From Methanosphaera sp. (GTDB lineage: Archaea > Methanobacteriota > Methanobacteria > Methanobacteriales > Methanobacteriaceae), in assembly GCA_017430835.1 (NCBI GenBank), contig JAFRMD010000139.1:1-24408 (forward strand): a stretch of DNA of 24,408 nt. The letters run 5' to 3'. The notes under the pieces were generated by a model. That model had not been told where the DNA came from, ran no database searches, and saw only the letters and a list, made by a program, of their open reading frames with translations. Made by a program: the position numbers and the translations under genes. Positions 9,496 to 17,103 of this stretch are shown one piece after another (position 1 is the stretch's first letter; each line of letters opens with the position of its first letter).

Positions 9496-10035
9496 ATGGA
9501 AAGAAAAAATATTATCATTTCTATAATCTTAATTCTTTGTTTAATGGGAGCAGTAAATTATCTGTTTTTGCCAAAGAATACATTTTATGATACAATTGAA
9601 TTAAATGAAGTGAAAATGAAAGTTCCTTCAACTAATAATAACACAACAATGAATTTAAGTCATTATACTGAATATAATGATACAGAAAATGGGGTGAATA
9701 TTTACGTATTTGATAGTGAGGGAACAACACTGAATGATGCAGGTCAGCTATTCAAATTTCTCTCAAATAGGGATATAAACCAATTGCAAGTTATCCCATA
9801 TAATAAGGATAATCTCACATATAACTATTCAAGTTCATTAAATGAATACACTTACCTTAAAAACTTTAAACATAAAAACATATTTGTCATTGCTAAAAAT
9901 GAGGAGGATATGCAGCACATAATTAAATCATTAAGTATTTATGAAAAAAAGAACAATATGACTGCAAATAAATCCAACAATACTGAAGAAAAAATTGTTG
10001 AAAAGGTAGTTACATATCATCCAAATTTTGAATAA
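9496..10035 (+). CDS. Membrane-anchored hypothetical protein
   Basis: A 179-residue protein with a single N-terminal TM helix (about 5-24) after a short basic start, so the rest is probably outside the cell. The external part (about 30-150) contains several N-glycosylation sequons (NNT, NLT, NYS) and alternating beta/alpha segments. It ends in a charged Asn/Lys/Glu tail. I do not recognise the family. Translation appears leaderless: no ribosome-binding site precedes the ATG and a consensus TATA box lies about 25 nt upstream. Start and frame are otherwise unambiguous. Confidence 0.7.
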   Translation: MERKNIIISIILILCLMGAVNYLFLPKNTFYDTIELNEVKMKVPSTNNNTTMNLSHYTEYNDTENGVNIYVFDSEGTTLNDAGQLFKFLSNRDINQLQVIPYNKDNLTYNYSSSLNEYTYLKNFKHKNIFVIAKNEEDMQHIIKSLSIYEKKNNMTANKSNNTEEKIVEKVVTYHPNFE

Positions 10036-10128
10036 TAAGTACCGTAAACTCCCCTTTATTTTTAATTATTTTTAGATTTTCAGCGAATTTCATTAAAAGA
10101 ATTGCCTTTTAAACTTTGTATCAATATA

Positions 10129-10175
10129 TTTATATACTGTTTTATTGATATATTAGTATAATAAAAAATTGGAGG
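10129..10175 (+). promoter_or_regulatory. TATA box and RBS of the GyrI-like gene
   Basis: TTTATATA (10129-10136) predicts transcription from about 10158-10160, giving a leader of about 24 nt. GGAGG (10171-10175) lies 7 nt before ATG 10183. This leadered arrangement contrasts with the gene upstream. Confidence 0.55.
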
Positions 10176-10182
10176 AAGACTT

Positions 10183-10815
10183 ATGGCCTTTGATTACAAG
10201 AAGGAATTTAAGGAATATTATAAACCCTGTAAAAAACCGAGCATTATAGAGATTCCTAAATTTAATTATATTGCTGTTAGGGGAAAAGGTGATCCCAACC
10301 AGGAAGATAGTGAGTATAAGGCATCAATTCAATTATTATATCCCATAATTTTCACAATTAAGATGAGCAAGATGACTGATGTTAAACTAAAAGGTTATTT
10401 TGACTTTGTTGTTCCTCCACTTGAAGGATTATGGTGGACTTCCGATTATTCAGAATTTGATTATGGCAATAAGGACGATTTCAATTTCATATCCATGATT
10501 CGCCTACCTGACTTTGTTACAAGAGACATATTTGACTGGGCAAAAGAAGAAGCTACCAAAAAGAAGAATATGGACTTTACTAAGGTGGAATATTTCACCT
10601 ATGATGAAGGATTATGTGTTCAGGCAATGCATGTAGGTTCATATGATGATGAACCAGAAACGTTGGCAAAACTTACAAAACTAATAGAAGATGAAGGATA
10701 TGAATATGATTTAACTGACAAGAGATATCATCATGAGTTATACTTAAGTAATCCGAGACGGTGTAAGGAAGAAAACCTTAAAACAGTAGTAAGAATACCA
10801 ATCAGGAAAAAGTAA
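10183..10815 (+). CDS. GyrI-like small-molecule-binding domain protein
   Basis: A 210-residue single-domain protein of the GyrI-like (SHS2/AraC-effector-binding) family. Characteristic segments are KPSIIEIPKFNYIAVRGKGDPN near 18-39, YPIIFTIKMSKM, VPPLEGLWW, a SMIRLPDFVT segment, EGLCVQAMHVGSYDDEP, and the C-terminal YHHELYLSNPRR with KTVVRIPIRK. The family binds hydrophobic or cationic small molecules in a cleft; some members hydrolyse or sequester drugs and others are fused to transcription factors. No DNA-binding domain is present here, so it acts as a free cytoplasmic ligand-binding protein or enzyme, substrate unknown. Length and start are normal for stand-alone members. Confidence 0.85.
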   Translation: MAFDYKKEFKEYYKPCKKPSIIEIPKFNYIAVRGKGDPNQEDSEYKASIQLLYPIIFTIKMSKMTDVKLKGYFDFVVPPLEGLWWTSDYSEFDYGNKDDFNFISMIRLPDFVTRDIFDWAKEEATKKKNMDFTKVEYFTYDEGLCVQAMHVGSYDDEPETLAKLTKLIEDEGYEYDLTDKRYHHELYLSNPRRCKEENLKTVVRIPIRKK

Positions 10816-10885
10816 ACAGAACAGATATTACCCCCTATGTAGTATTGGAATTATAATAAAATAGTCAAAGAGTTGAAAATGGAAA

Positions 10886-12283
10886 ATGAATAAGAAAACA
10901 TTATGCAGTCTTTTATTACTTATCCTAATAACATTTTTATTAATAAGTACGGCAAATGCAGTTGGCTTAAACAAGACAACAGTTAATAAAAAGGAAGTAA
11001 TGAAGGATAACATTCAAAAAAAAGAGATAAAATCAATTAAAACAAATAGTACGACGGTGTCTGATAAGACGAAAGTGAAGGTGAAATTAAAAAGGATTTC
11101 CTATTCCTCGGATAAGGTTAGTATTCATGGACGTATCACGGATGAAGAAGGAAAAAAAGTTCAAAGTGATATCAGGGTAAAGGTTAAATTAAATGACAAG
11201 TATTATGTTAACAAAACAAGCCATAAGGTTGGAGTATGGACAGTCAGCAGGGGAAAAATTAGCATTCTTGACTTGAACGTATCAAACTTGACTCAAATCA
11301 AAAAAGTAACACTAATAACAAAGGCAAACAGGAATTACTTATCATCAAGAGCAACTACAAACTCCTTTGCAAAAAGAGCCCACATACAGGGACAAAGTGA
11401 TGTTTTAAGACATATAATTGCAACTCCATTCACTACCGTAAAACTTAACACGACAATAGTCGATGAAAAGCACAATCCAATAAAGAATGCCTATGGAAAG
11501 GTGTATTACTATGAAGATGGGAAGCTGTTGGGAACGTCAAACGTCACAAAAAATGCCAAGACAAGTTTTAAGTTTAAATTAGACAATAAGTCACATATCA
11601 TTACGAAACGTTACATGCATCCTAACCTCAGGTACTCTGATGCATCAACCATTGAGGTAATAATTGCAGAAAATACGACTGGCTATGAATACCTTGTCTT
11701 GACGCCAAATCTATTGATTCCAAATTATAATACGTCAGTTATGTCATTTTCAAGCATTAATTATACCAATGTAACCGTATATTTTAACAATAGGAAAGTG
11801 GCAAATTTTACTAGTGGTAAAGAGAATCGTTATATTCCTCTAATAAATATTAAAACGCCTAAAAAATGGGGAATTTATCCATTGAAGTTTGTCTTTTATT
11901 ATAAGGAAACTAACAAGACATGGACTATGGAACGTTTTGTAAACGTGAAAAAATACAGGTCTCCCGAATATTATATGATCAGAACTGAAAATGGAAGCTT
12001 TGACTATCAGGAAAAGTATAAGTGGGATTATAAAATCAAGAGAAATACTACTATGTCCCTTATGTTTCTTGAAGTAAATACAATTCTTAAATATCTAAGG
12101 GCATTTGATGGAAAGTATAAGGTATCATTTAATAATGAAACCATAATACATAACGTTAGTGATAGGAGCGATTTTTCATTCCAGGCACCAAATAAGAAGG
12201 GTTACTATTATTTAACGTTTAAATATTCTGAAAGTTCCCATTTCCTAAGTTACAAAGATAAGATTCTGATAAAAGTGATTTAA
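10886..12283 (+). CDS. Secreted Ig-like adhesin-type protein
   Basis: A 465-residue protein with a signal peptide (1-26, NANAV-type end), a Lys/Thr linker to about 60, and a series of beta-rich Ig-like segments to the C-terminus. It has many N-x-S/T sequons and no C-terminal anchor. Residues about 65-155 align with the last Ig-like unit of the broken adhesin at 8950-9287 (SDIRVKVKLN versus SDIKVSIKIN, GKISIL versus GKINIL), so the two share a domain family. A TATA-like TTATAATA at 10851-10858 predicts a leader of only about 6 nt and no Shine-Dalgarno sequence is visible, so translation may be leaderless. The ligand is unknown. Confidence 0.75.
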   Translation: MNKKTLCSLLLLILITFLLISTANAVGLNKTTVNKKEVMKDNIQKKEIKSIKTNSTTVSDKTKVKVKLKRISYSSDKVSIHGRITDEEGKKVQSDIRVKVKLNDKYYVNKTSHKVGVWTVSRGKISILDLNVSNLTQIKKVTLITKANRNYLSSRATTNSFAKRAHIQGQSDVLRHIIATPFTTVKLNTTIVDEKHNPIKNAYGKVYYYEDGKLLGTSNVTKNAKTSFKFKLDNKSHIITKRYMHPNLRYSDASTIEVIIAENTTGYEYLVLTPNLLIPNYNTSVMSFSSINYTNVTVYFNNRKVANFTSGKENRYIPLINIKTPKKWGIYPLKFVFYYKETNKTWTMERFVNVKKYRSPEYYMIRTENGSFDYQEKYKWDYKIKRNTTMSLMFLEVNTILKYLRAFDGKYKVSFNNETIIHNVSDRSDFSFQAPNKKGYYYLTFKYSESSHFLSYKDKILIKVI

Positions 12284-12300
12284 CTTGTCACTTTTTTCTT
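12271..12300 (+). terminator. Stem-loop terminator of the Ig-like protein gene
   Basis: An 8-bp perfect stem AAAAGTGA (12271-12278)/TCACTTTT (12288-12295), 9-nt loop, has T-rich sequence through and after its 3' arm. The stop codon lies in the loop. On the opposite strand, T tracts at about 12320-12345 probably serve the converging SDR gene. Confidence 0.6.
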
Positions 12301-12359
12301 TAACTATTTTTATTTCTGTTTAAAAAAATTATAAAAAAAGGAATTATTATTTTGGGGGG

Positions 12360-13103
12360 TTATATTTCGAATCCGCCGTCTATTTTTATTACTTGACCGC
12401 TCATGAATGAGGATTCGTCAGTTGCTAAAAATAGTGCTAATGATGCAATATCTTCTGGCTCTCCACATCTTTTAACTGGGCATTGGTCAATCATTTGTTG
12501 TAGTGCGGATGGTCCGCCGATACTGTCTACCATTGCTGTGTGGATAAGTCCCGGTGCAATACCGTTACATCTTATTTCCGGGCCAAGTTCCCATGCGATT
12601 GATTTGGTTAATCCTGCCATAGCGTGTTTACTGTCTACATATGCTGCAAATCCGTGGTGTGCTCCGAATGATGCTACACTGCATGTGTTAATGATTGTAC
12701 CTTTTCCTTTTTCTTTCATTACTGGTGCAACAAGTTGTGTTAATACTAAACTGGATGTTACGTTTACGTTAAATACTTTGTTCCATTCTTCAAGACTTAC
12801 ATCCATTAATGGGGACATGCTTAGCATTCCTGCATTGTTGAATAGTACATCTACAGTTCCATATGTATCCATTGTTGTGTCGAATATTTTTTTAACGTCA
12901 TCCATATCGGACATGTCTGCAATTACGTAAATTGCTTCATTTCCTGCAGCTTTAATGTCGTCTACCACTGCTTTTGCTCTTTCTTCATTACGTCCTGTTA
13001 CTACTACTTTTGCACCTTCTTCTGCGAATAATTTTGCTGTTGCTCGTCCCATTCCGGAGGTTGCTCCAGTTACTATTGCGACTTTTCCGTCTAGTTTTCC
13101 CAT
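12360..13103 (-). CDS. Short-chain dehydrogenase/reductase (classical SDR)
   Basis: A 247-residue cytoplasmic oxidoreductase with every classical SDR element: cofactor loop TGATSGMG (12-19), NNAG (89-92), structural Asn114, catalytic Ser142, Tyr155 and Lys159 (YVDSK), then the PG-x-I-x-T segment and a C-terminal GQ-x-I-x-IDGG. Arg38 after the second beta strand suggests NADP(H). It resembles FabG and glucose 1-dehydrogenase-type enzymes, but archaea lack that fatty-acid pathway, so the substrate is open. Two sampled 60-nt stretches are about 40-48% G+C, above the surroundings, suggesting acquisition from gut bacteria. AGGTGA lies before ATG 13103, and a 16-bp palindrome lies upstream. Confidence 0.9.
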   Translation of the reverse strand: MGKLDGKVAIVTGATSGMGRATAKLFAEEGAKVVVTGRNEERAKAVVDDIKAAGNEAIYVIADMSDMDDVKKIFDTTMDTYGTVDVLFNNAGMLSMSPLMDVSLEEWNKVFNVNVTSSLVLTQLVAPVMKEKGKGTIINTCSVASFGAHHGFAAYVDSKHAMAGLTKSIAWELGPEIRCNGIAPGLIHTAMVDSIGGPSALQQMIDQCPVKRCGEPEDIASLALFLATDESSFMSGQVIKIDGGFEI

Positions 13104-13127
13104 ATATTTTCACCTATAAATAATTTA

Positions 13128-13143
13128 TCATGATTAATCATGA
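13128..13143. promoter_or_regulatory. 16-bp perfect palindrome upstream of the SDR gene
   Basis: TCATGATTAATCATGA is a perfect palindrome 24 nt upstream of the SDR start. A TATA-like AAGTATAAAT on the minus strand (13171-13180) would start transcription near 13148, placing the palindrome just inside the transcript. That is a typical repressor operator position. The binding protein is unknown. Confidence 0.5.
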
Positions 13144-13270
13144 CTTAATTATTCTTTTGTATATTCTACTATTTATACTTATTTAAGCATTATAAACATC
13201 AATTGGTGTAAATGGGTCATAAAATAAGTTTAATAATTATCATAAAAAAACAAAAAATAAGGGTGGTGAA

Positions 13271-14326
13271 TTATTTATTTATATTGAGTATGTTCATGAT
13301 TAATGAAAATAATGTATCTAAGAATGATTCTTCTTTTTTATCATCAATAATTAATGTTGTGTAATTACTGGATTGGTTACTTGCTGTTGAATTTTCCAGT
13401 GTTTGATTAAAATCCGTAGCATTTTGTTTTTGTATTGTAGCTTGGGATTCAATAATGTTGTTGGCATTTTTATAGTTGTTGTGACTTTTCTGGAAATTGT
13501 AAACAGGATTTGCATTGATTTTTTCATCATTATTTGTCATGTAAAGAGGTGAAATGTTTGATATTTTACTAATGAAATTTTCAGTGGATAAACTGTTTGT
13601 ATTCTTGCTGATTGGACAATATGTTAAATATGTTAGTGGTGTGCTGTTATCAAATTCTACATCATAGCCTGTAAATTCACCGTAGTCTCCATATTCTGTA
13701 TCATCATCTTCATCGTCATATGAATCTTCATCATCGTAATCGTCGTAATAGTCTTCGTCTGAATCATCATCGTAATCATCCTCTGAATCGTCGTAGTAAT
13801 CGTCGTCATAATCATCATAATCATAGTCGTCGTCTGAGTCGTCGTCTGAGTCGTCATCATAATCATCGTTGTAATCATCGTCATAATAGCAATAATCGTA
13901 ATCGTCATCATTATCATCATAATCATAGTCGTCTTCGTCTAAATCATCGTTGTAATCATCGTCATCTTCATCAAAATCGTCGTATGAATCATCATCATAA
14001 TCTTCGTAGTAATCATCTTCTGATTCATCATCGTAATCGTCATCTGAATCATCAATTAAATTATAAGTTGAATCTACTATTGTTTCATCTTCGCCTGAAG
14101 TTTTGTCAAGATATGAATTGTCCGTGTTTTCCATATTTTCATTGTTTGAATTGCTTTCTTTGTGGTAGTTGTTGTTTTCATAATTTGTGTTTACATTAGT
14201 GTTGTCATTTGCAGAATAAGAATTGTATGTATCTGTTTTTGTCGTTTCATTTGCAGAAACTGTTGACATTATTAGGAATAATGATATTATACAGATAGAT
14301 ATTAATGTCTTTTTCTTTATTTTCAC
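13271..14326 (-). CDS. Secreted Asp/Tyr-rich acidic protein (GTG start)
   Basis: A 351-residue protein. The true start is GTG at 14326-14324: AAGGAG lies about 6-7 nt before it and a clean signal peptide (KIKKKTLISICIISLFLIMS, ending SANE) follows at once. The longer frame reaching 14515 runs through the promoter and is rejected. After an Asn/Ser/Thr-rich linker (26-90) comes an extreme acidic block (91-212) made almost only of Asp, Glu, Tyr, Ser and Asn, with one Cys (146). Then a Ser/Asn/Thr-rich stretch with several N-glycosylation sequons, and a C-terminal hydrophobic segment (about 335-347). I know no family for it. Metal binding, wall-polymer mimicry or binding to basic surface proteins are possibilities only. 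The duplicated operator/TATA unit upstream implies tight control. Confidence 0.75.
   Translation of the reverse strand: MKIKKKTLISICIISLFLIMSTVSANETTKTDTYNSYSANDNTNVNTNYENNNYHKESNSNNENMENTDNSYLDKTSGEDETIVDSTYNLIDDSDDDYDDESEDDYYEDYDDDSYDDFDEDDDDYNDDLDEDDYDYDDNDDDYDYCYYDDDYNDDYDDDSDDDSDDDYDYDDYDDDYYDDSEDDYDDDSDEDYYDDYDDEDSYDDEDDDTEYGDYGEFTGYDVEFDNSTPLTYLTYCPISKNTNSLSTENFISKISNISPLYMTNNDEKINANPVYNFQKSHNNYKNANNIIESQATIQKQNATDFNQTLENSTASNQSSNYTTLIIDDKKEESFLDTLFSLIMNILNINK
13690..14056 (-). repeat. Low-complexity GAT/GAC-TAT coding tract
   Basis: About 120 codons are built from imperfect repeats of Asp and Tyr codons (GATGACGATTAC-like on the coding strand). The tract is not a simple microsatellite: GAT and GAC are mixed and the frame is intact throughout, which suggests selection on the protein. 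Slippage or recombination could still change its length. Confidence 0.7.
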
Positions 14327-14361
14327 ATTAAGTCTCCTTTTTATTATATTATTAAATTGGA

Positions 14362-14369
14362 TATATAAA
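14362..14369 (-). promoter_or_regulatory. Proximal TATA box of the acidic protein gene
   Basis: On the minus strand this reads TTTATATA. Transcription would start near 14340, giving a leader of about 14 nt that contains the AAGGAG ribosome-binding site. The operator at 14374-14392 ends 4 nt upstream of the box, over the BRE. Confidence 0.55.
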
Positions 14370-14373
14370 AAAT

Positions 14374-14392
14374 ATGTACAAATTCTGTACAT
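14374..14392. promoter_or_regulatory. Operator 1, TGTACA-N5-TGTACA
   Basis: ATGTACA-AATTC-TGTACAT, a 7-bp-arm inverted repeat with a 5-nt spacer. A second copy of the same design lies 53 bp away, and both sit 4 nt upstream of a minus-strand TATA box. Confidence 0.6.
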
Positions 14393-14415
14393 ATGTATTA
14401 ATATTATTTTTCGTA

Positions 14416-14423
14416 TATATAAA
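14416..14423 (-). promoter_or_regulatory. Distal TATA box of the acidic protein gene
   Basis: A second minus-strand TTTATATA, 54 bp upstream of the proximal box. Its predicted start (about 14394) lies at the edge of operator 1, so operator 1 could block initiation from here. Confidence 0.45.
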
Positions 14424-14427
14424 TGTT

Positions 14428-14444
14428 TGTACAAAAAATGTACA
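14428..14444. promoter_or_regulatory. Operator 2, TGTACA-N5-TGTACA
   Basis: TGTACA-AAAAA-TGTACA, the same arms and spacer length as operator 1. The centres are 53 bp apart, about five helical turns, so both would face the same side of the DNA. It lies immediately upstream of the distal TATA box. Confidence 0.6.
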
Positions 14445-14559
14445 CTTATTGGTATAAAAATATTTTCTTCCCCAAAAAATAAACTAAAAAAATAATCATA
14501 TATTATATTATACAATTGAAAAAATCATACATAGTTCAAAAGATAATGAGGGTAATAAT

Positions 14560-15411
14560 ATGGGATTTATGGACATGTTCAAACCAAAATATAAACACAG
14601 CAATCCAGATGTCAGAATAGATGCAGTAAAAGAATTGACAGACGAAAAAATACTGGCAGAAATAGCAAAAACTGATGAAAACATTTATGTACGAAGAAAG
14701 GCAATAGAAAAAATTACAGATGAAACAGTACTGATTGATATAGCAAAAACTGATGAAGACGAATATGCAAGAAAAGAAGCAGTTGAAAGAATATCTGATG
14801 AAACAATATTAATGGATATAGCTGAAAACGATAAGGATAGTTATGTACGAGAAAAGGCAGTTAAAAAAATAAGCAATCAGGAAAACCTGGCATACATAGC
14901 AAGAAATGATGAAAGCAGTTGGATTCGTAAAAATGCAGTTGAAAAAATTACTGATGAAAAAATATTGAGGGACATACTCGAAAATGAGTTCGATGAAGAA
15001 ATTCGCTTAGAAACGGCTATAATCCTTGACGATAATGAAATAATTAACAGTCTTGCCAAAAATTCTTCAGATTCCAACATCAGAGAAAAGGCAGTTAAAA
15101 ATGTTAAAAATGAGGACATTCTGGGATATATTGCAAAAAATGATTCTGATTGGTCAGTAAGAAAAGAAGCAGTCAGAAACCCTAATTTAACTGATATTAG
15201 TGTATTGTTTGATGTACTATATGATGATCCATATTCTAAAGTGGCTGAAGAAAGGGATAGTTATGACCACAGTTCCTATTATTACTATTATCCAGTTCGT
15301 GAAGAGGCAGCTGTAAAAATCACTGGAAGTTATGAGGAAAGTCTCAAATATAAAAGCCATTGGAACCAGGGATATATTAGTGTAGAGGATTATATGAAAG
15401 GAAATTACTGA
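14560..15411 (+). CDS. HEAT/LRV-type repeat protein
   Basis: A 283-residue cytoplasmic protein built from eight tandem 26-residue helical repeats starting at residues 18, 44, 70, 96, 122, 148, 174 and 200. The unit is VRxxAVExITDExxLxDIAxxDxDxY. This matches HEAT-like or leucine-rich-variant solenoids, which usually serve as protein-binding scaffolds. The C-terminus after about 228 is different, with a Tyr-rich loop (five Tyr in a row) followed by a last VREEAAVKIT half-unit. No catalytic motif is visible. GAGGGTAA precedes the ATG. It is divergent from the acidic-protein gene; the duplicated operators lie more than 110 bp from its start and about 60 bp upstream of its likely TATA region (about 14503-14510), so shared control is uncertain. 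It ends in TGA. Confidence 0.8.
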   Translation: MGFMDMFKPKYKHSNPDVRIDAVKELTDEKILAEIAKTDENIYVRRKAIEKITDETVLIDIAKTDEDEYARKEAVERISDETILMDIAENDKDSYVREKAVKKISNQENLAYIARNDESSWIRKNAVEKITDEKILRDILENEFDEEIRLETAIILDDNEIINSLAKNSSDSNIREKAVKNVKNEDILGYIAKNDSDWSVRKEAVRNPNLTDISVLFDVLYDDPYSKVAEERDSYDHSSYYYYYPVREEAAVKITGSYEESLKYKSHWNQGYISVEDYMKGNY

Positions 15412-15442
15412 TTTTAATAAAGAATAAATAATTATTTTTCTT

Positions 15443-15466
15443 AAAGGTGTTAAATATCCTTTTTTA
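15443..15466 (+). terminator. Stem-loop terminator of the repeat protein gene
   Basis: A short stem AAAGG/CCTTT separated by about 10 nt is followed by further T residues, about 35-55 nt after the stop. The stem is only 5 bp, so the call is tentative. Confidence 0.4.
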
Positions 15467-15586
15467 AATACTAAAAATATGTTAATTATGATAAACTGTA
15501 TTTTCTATAAAAGACAAATATAAAAATGATTATTATATTTTATAAGAGAATATTTTTTTTTATTTTTATGGGGGATTAAAAAGATA

Positions 15587-16957
15587 ATGACAACACATAA
15601 AGAGACTGCTGGAGTAAAAACAATTCTAGGCGATCCAAGAATTGCTGTAAGAAAAATGTCAGTACCACTAATAATATCAATGCTTCTTGTTAGTTTATAC
15701 AACTTAGCCGATGCTGCATGGGTTGCAGGATTAGGTTCTGATGCATTAGCTGGTGTAGGATTTGTTACTCCATTATTTTTAATACTGGTAGGACTGGGCA
15801 ATGGTCTGGGTGGAGGTGCTACCTCAGCATTATCTAAGTATATTGGTCAAAGAAAGAAGGAAAAGGCAGATAATGGTGGATTACACGTAATATTTTTAAC
15901 AATCATCATTTCACTCATAATGACTGTAATTTTGCTCTTGGTTTTAGAACCGTTACTCATATTTATGGGCGCTGCAGATACAACAAAGTATGCTATGGAT
16001 TATGGTCTGATAATATTTAGCGGATCCTTATTGTTTGTACTTCCCAATGCAATGTATGGAATTTTAAGGGCAGAAGGTGATGTTAATCGTACAATGGTTG
16101 CAATGGCAATTAGTGGAGTAATAAATATTATTATAGATCCCATATTGATTTATCCACTTGGCCTGGGTGTTAGGGGAGCAGCGTTAGCTACCCTGATTTC
16201 ATCAACCTTTGTAATTGTCATAATAATTTATTGGTTTTATATTAAAAAGAACACGTATATAAAACCGACCTGGTCTAATTTCCACTTCAAAAGAAACATA
16301 ACTTTTGATATTCTTAAAGTTGGAATTCCTGCCAGTCTTGAATTGCTCATGACTGCAATACTTACCGCCGTCATTTCAACATTATTGACAACAGTTGCCT
16401 CAACAGATGCAGTGGCAGTTTATACTACTGGTTGGAGGGTAGTGTCCCTTGGTACAATGCCTATCATTGGTATTTCAACAGCTCTTGTTTCAATTGTAGG
16501 TGCAAACTTCGGTGCAAGAAACTTTAAGAATATTCAGTTGGCCCATCGTTATAGTATGAAGTTGGCATTGCTTGTAGCAGTAATTACTGGAGTATTCTTA
16601 TACGTTTTTGCTCCTCAGGTGGTAATGCTGTTTTCCTACAGTGTGGGAAGTGCACATATAGCAGGTTCTATGACAGACTTCTTAAGGGCTATGACATTGT
16701 ATTATGTGTTCATGGCATTTGGTGCTCCTTCAACATTCCTCTTTCAGGGTGTTGGTAAGGGTTTAACTGCCATGATTCAGACAGTTTTAAGAACGGTAGT
16801 TCTCAGTATTATCTGTGCATACCTGTTTGCAATTGTTTTCGGACTTGGAGAACACGGGGTATGGTATGGTATTATTATAGGACAAATGATTGCCACATTC
16901 ATAACCCTATTTTGGTCTAATGAATATGTTAAACGACTTATTAAAAGAAATGAATAA
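15587..16957 (+). CDS. MATE-family multidrug/toxin exporter
   Basis: A 456-residue protein of about 12 TM helices in two similar halves, the size and layout of MATE (multidrug and toxic compound extrusion) antiporters. These use a sodium or proton gradient to export cationic drugs and metabolites. Family features include PLIISMLLVSLYNLADAAWV near the N-terminus, a GGGATSALSKYIG segment in the first half, and A-x-NFGARNFKN at the start of the second half. It looks intact. GGGGGA lies about 10 nt before ATG 15587. The window does not reveal the substrate; it stands alone between the repeat protein and a decayed hydrolase gene. The subfamily (MepA/DinF-like versus NorM) cannot be fixed by eye. 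Confidence 0.9.
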   Translation: MTTHKETAGVKTILGDPRIAVRKMSVPLIISMLLVSLYNLADAAWVAGLGSDALAGVGFVTPLFLILVGLGNGLGGGATSALSKYIGQRKKEKADNGGLHVIFLTIIISLIMTVILLLVLEPLLIFMGAADTTKYAMDYGLIIFSGSLLFVLPNAMYGILRAEGDVNRTMVAMAISGVINIIIDPILIYPLGLGVRGAALATLISSTFVIVIIIYWFYIKKNTYIKPTWSNFHFKRNITFDILKVGIPASLELLMTAILTAVISTLLTTVASTDAVAVYTTGWRVVSLGTMPIIGISTALVSIVGANFGARNFKNIQLAHRYSMKLALLVAVITGVFLYVFAPQVVMLFSYSVGSAHIAGSMTDFLRAMTLYYVFMAFGAPSTFLFQGVGKGLTAMIQTVLRTVVLSIICAYLFAIVFGLGEHGVWYGIIIGQMIATFITLFWSNEYVKRLIKRNE

Positions 16958-17103
16958 GGATATTTTTTCATCTTTACTCCAAAAACATTCATTTTTTAAA
17001 TGAGACTATGCTGGATTAATTAGATGTTACTCTTTTTGCATAGAATAATGGAAAGGTATATTATAATTAACATAGTTAGTAATTATAATGAGGAATAATA
17101 AAA

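Noticed and set aside
13657..13926. Minus-strand Met/Ile/Thr-rich frame
   Set aside because: Another frame of the same low-complexity tract, with biased composition and no start signals.
13720..14199. Forward open frame encoding a His/Asn/Arg-rich 159-residue protein
   Set aside because: It is the antisense of the Asp/Tyr codon tract of the minus-strand acidic protein; its composition follows directly from complementing GAT/GAC/TAT codons, and it has no ribosome-binding site.
14327..14515. N-terminal extension of the acidic protein to ATG 14515
   Set aside because: It would translate both operators and TATA boxes and bury the signal peptide; GTG 14326 has a good AAGGAG site.
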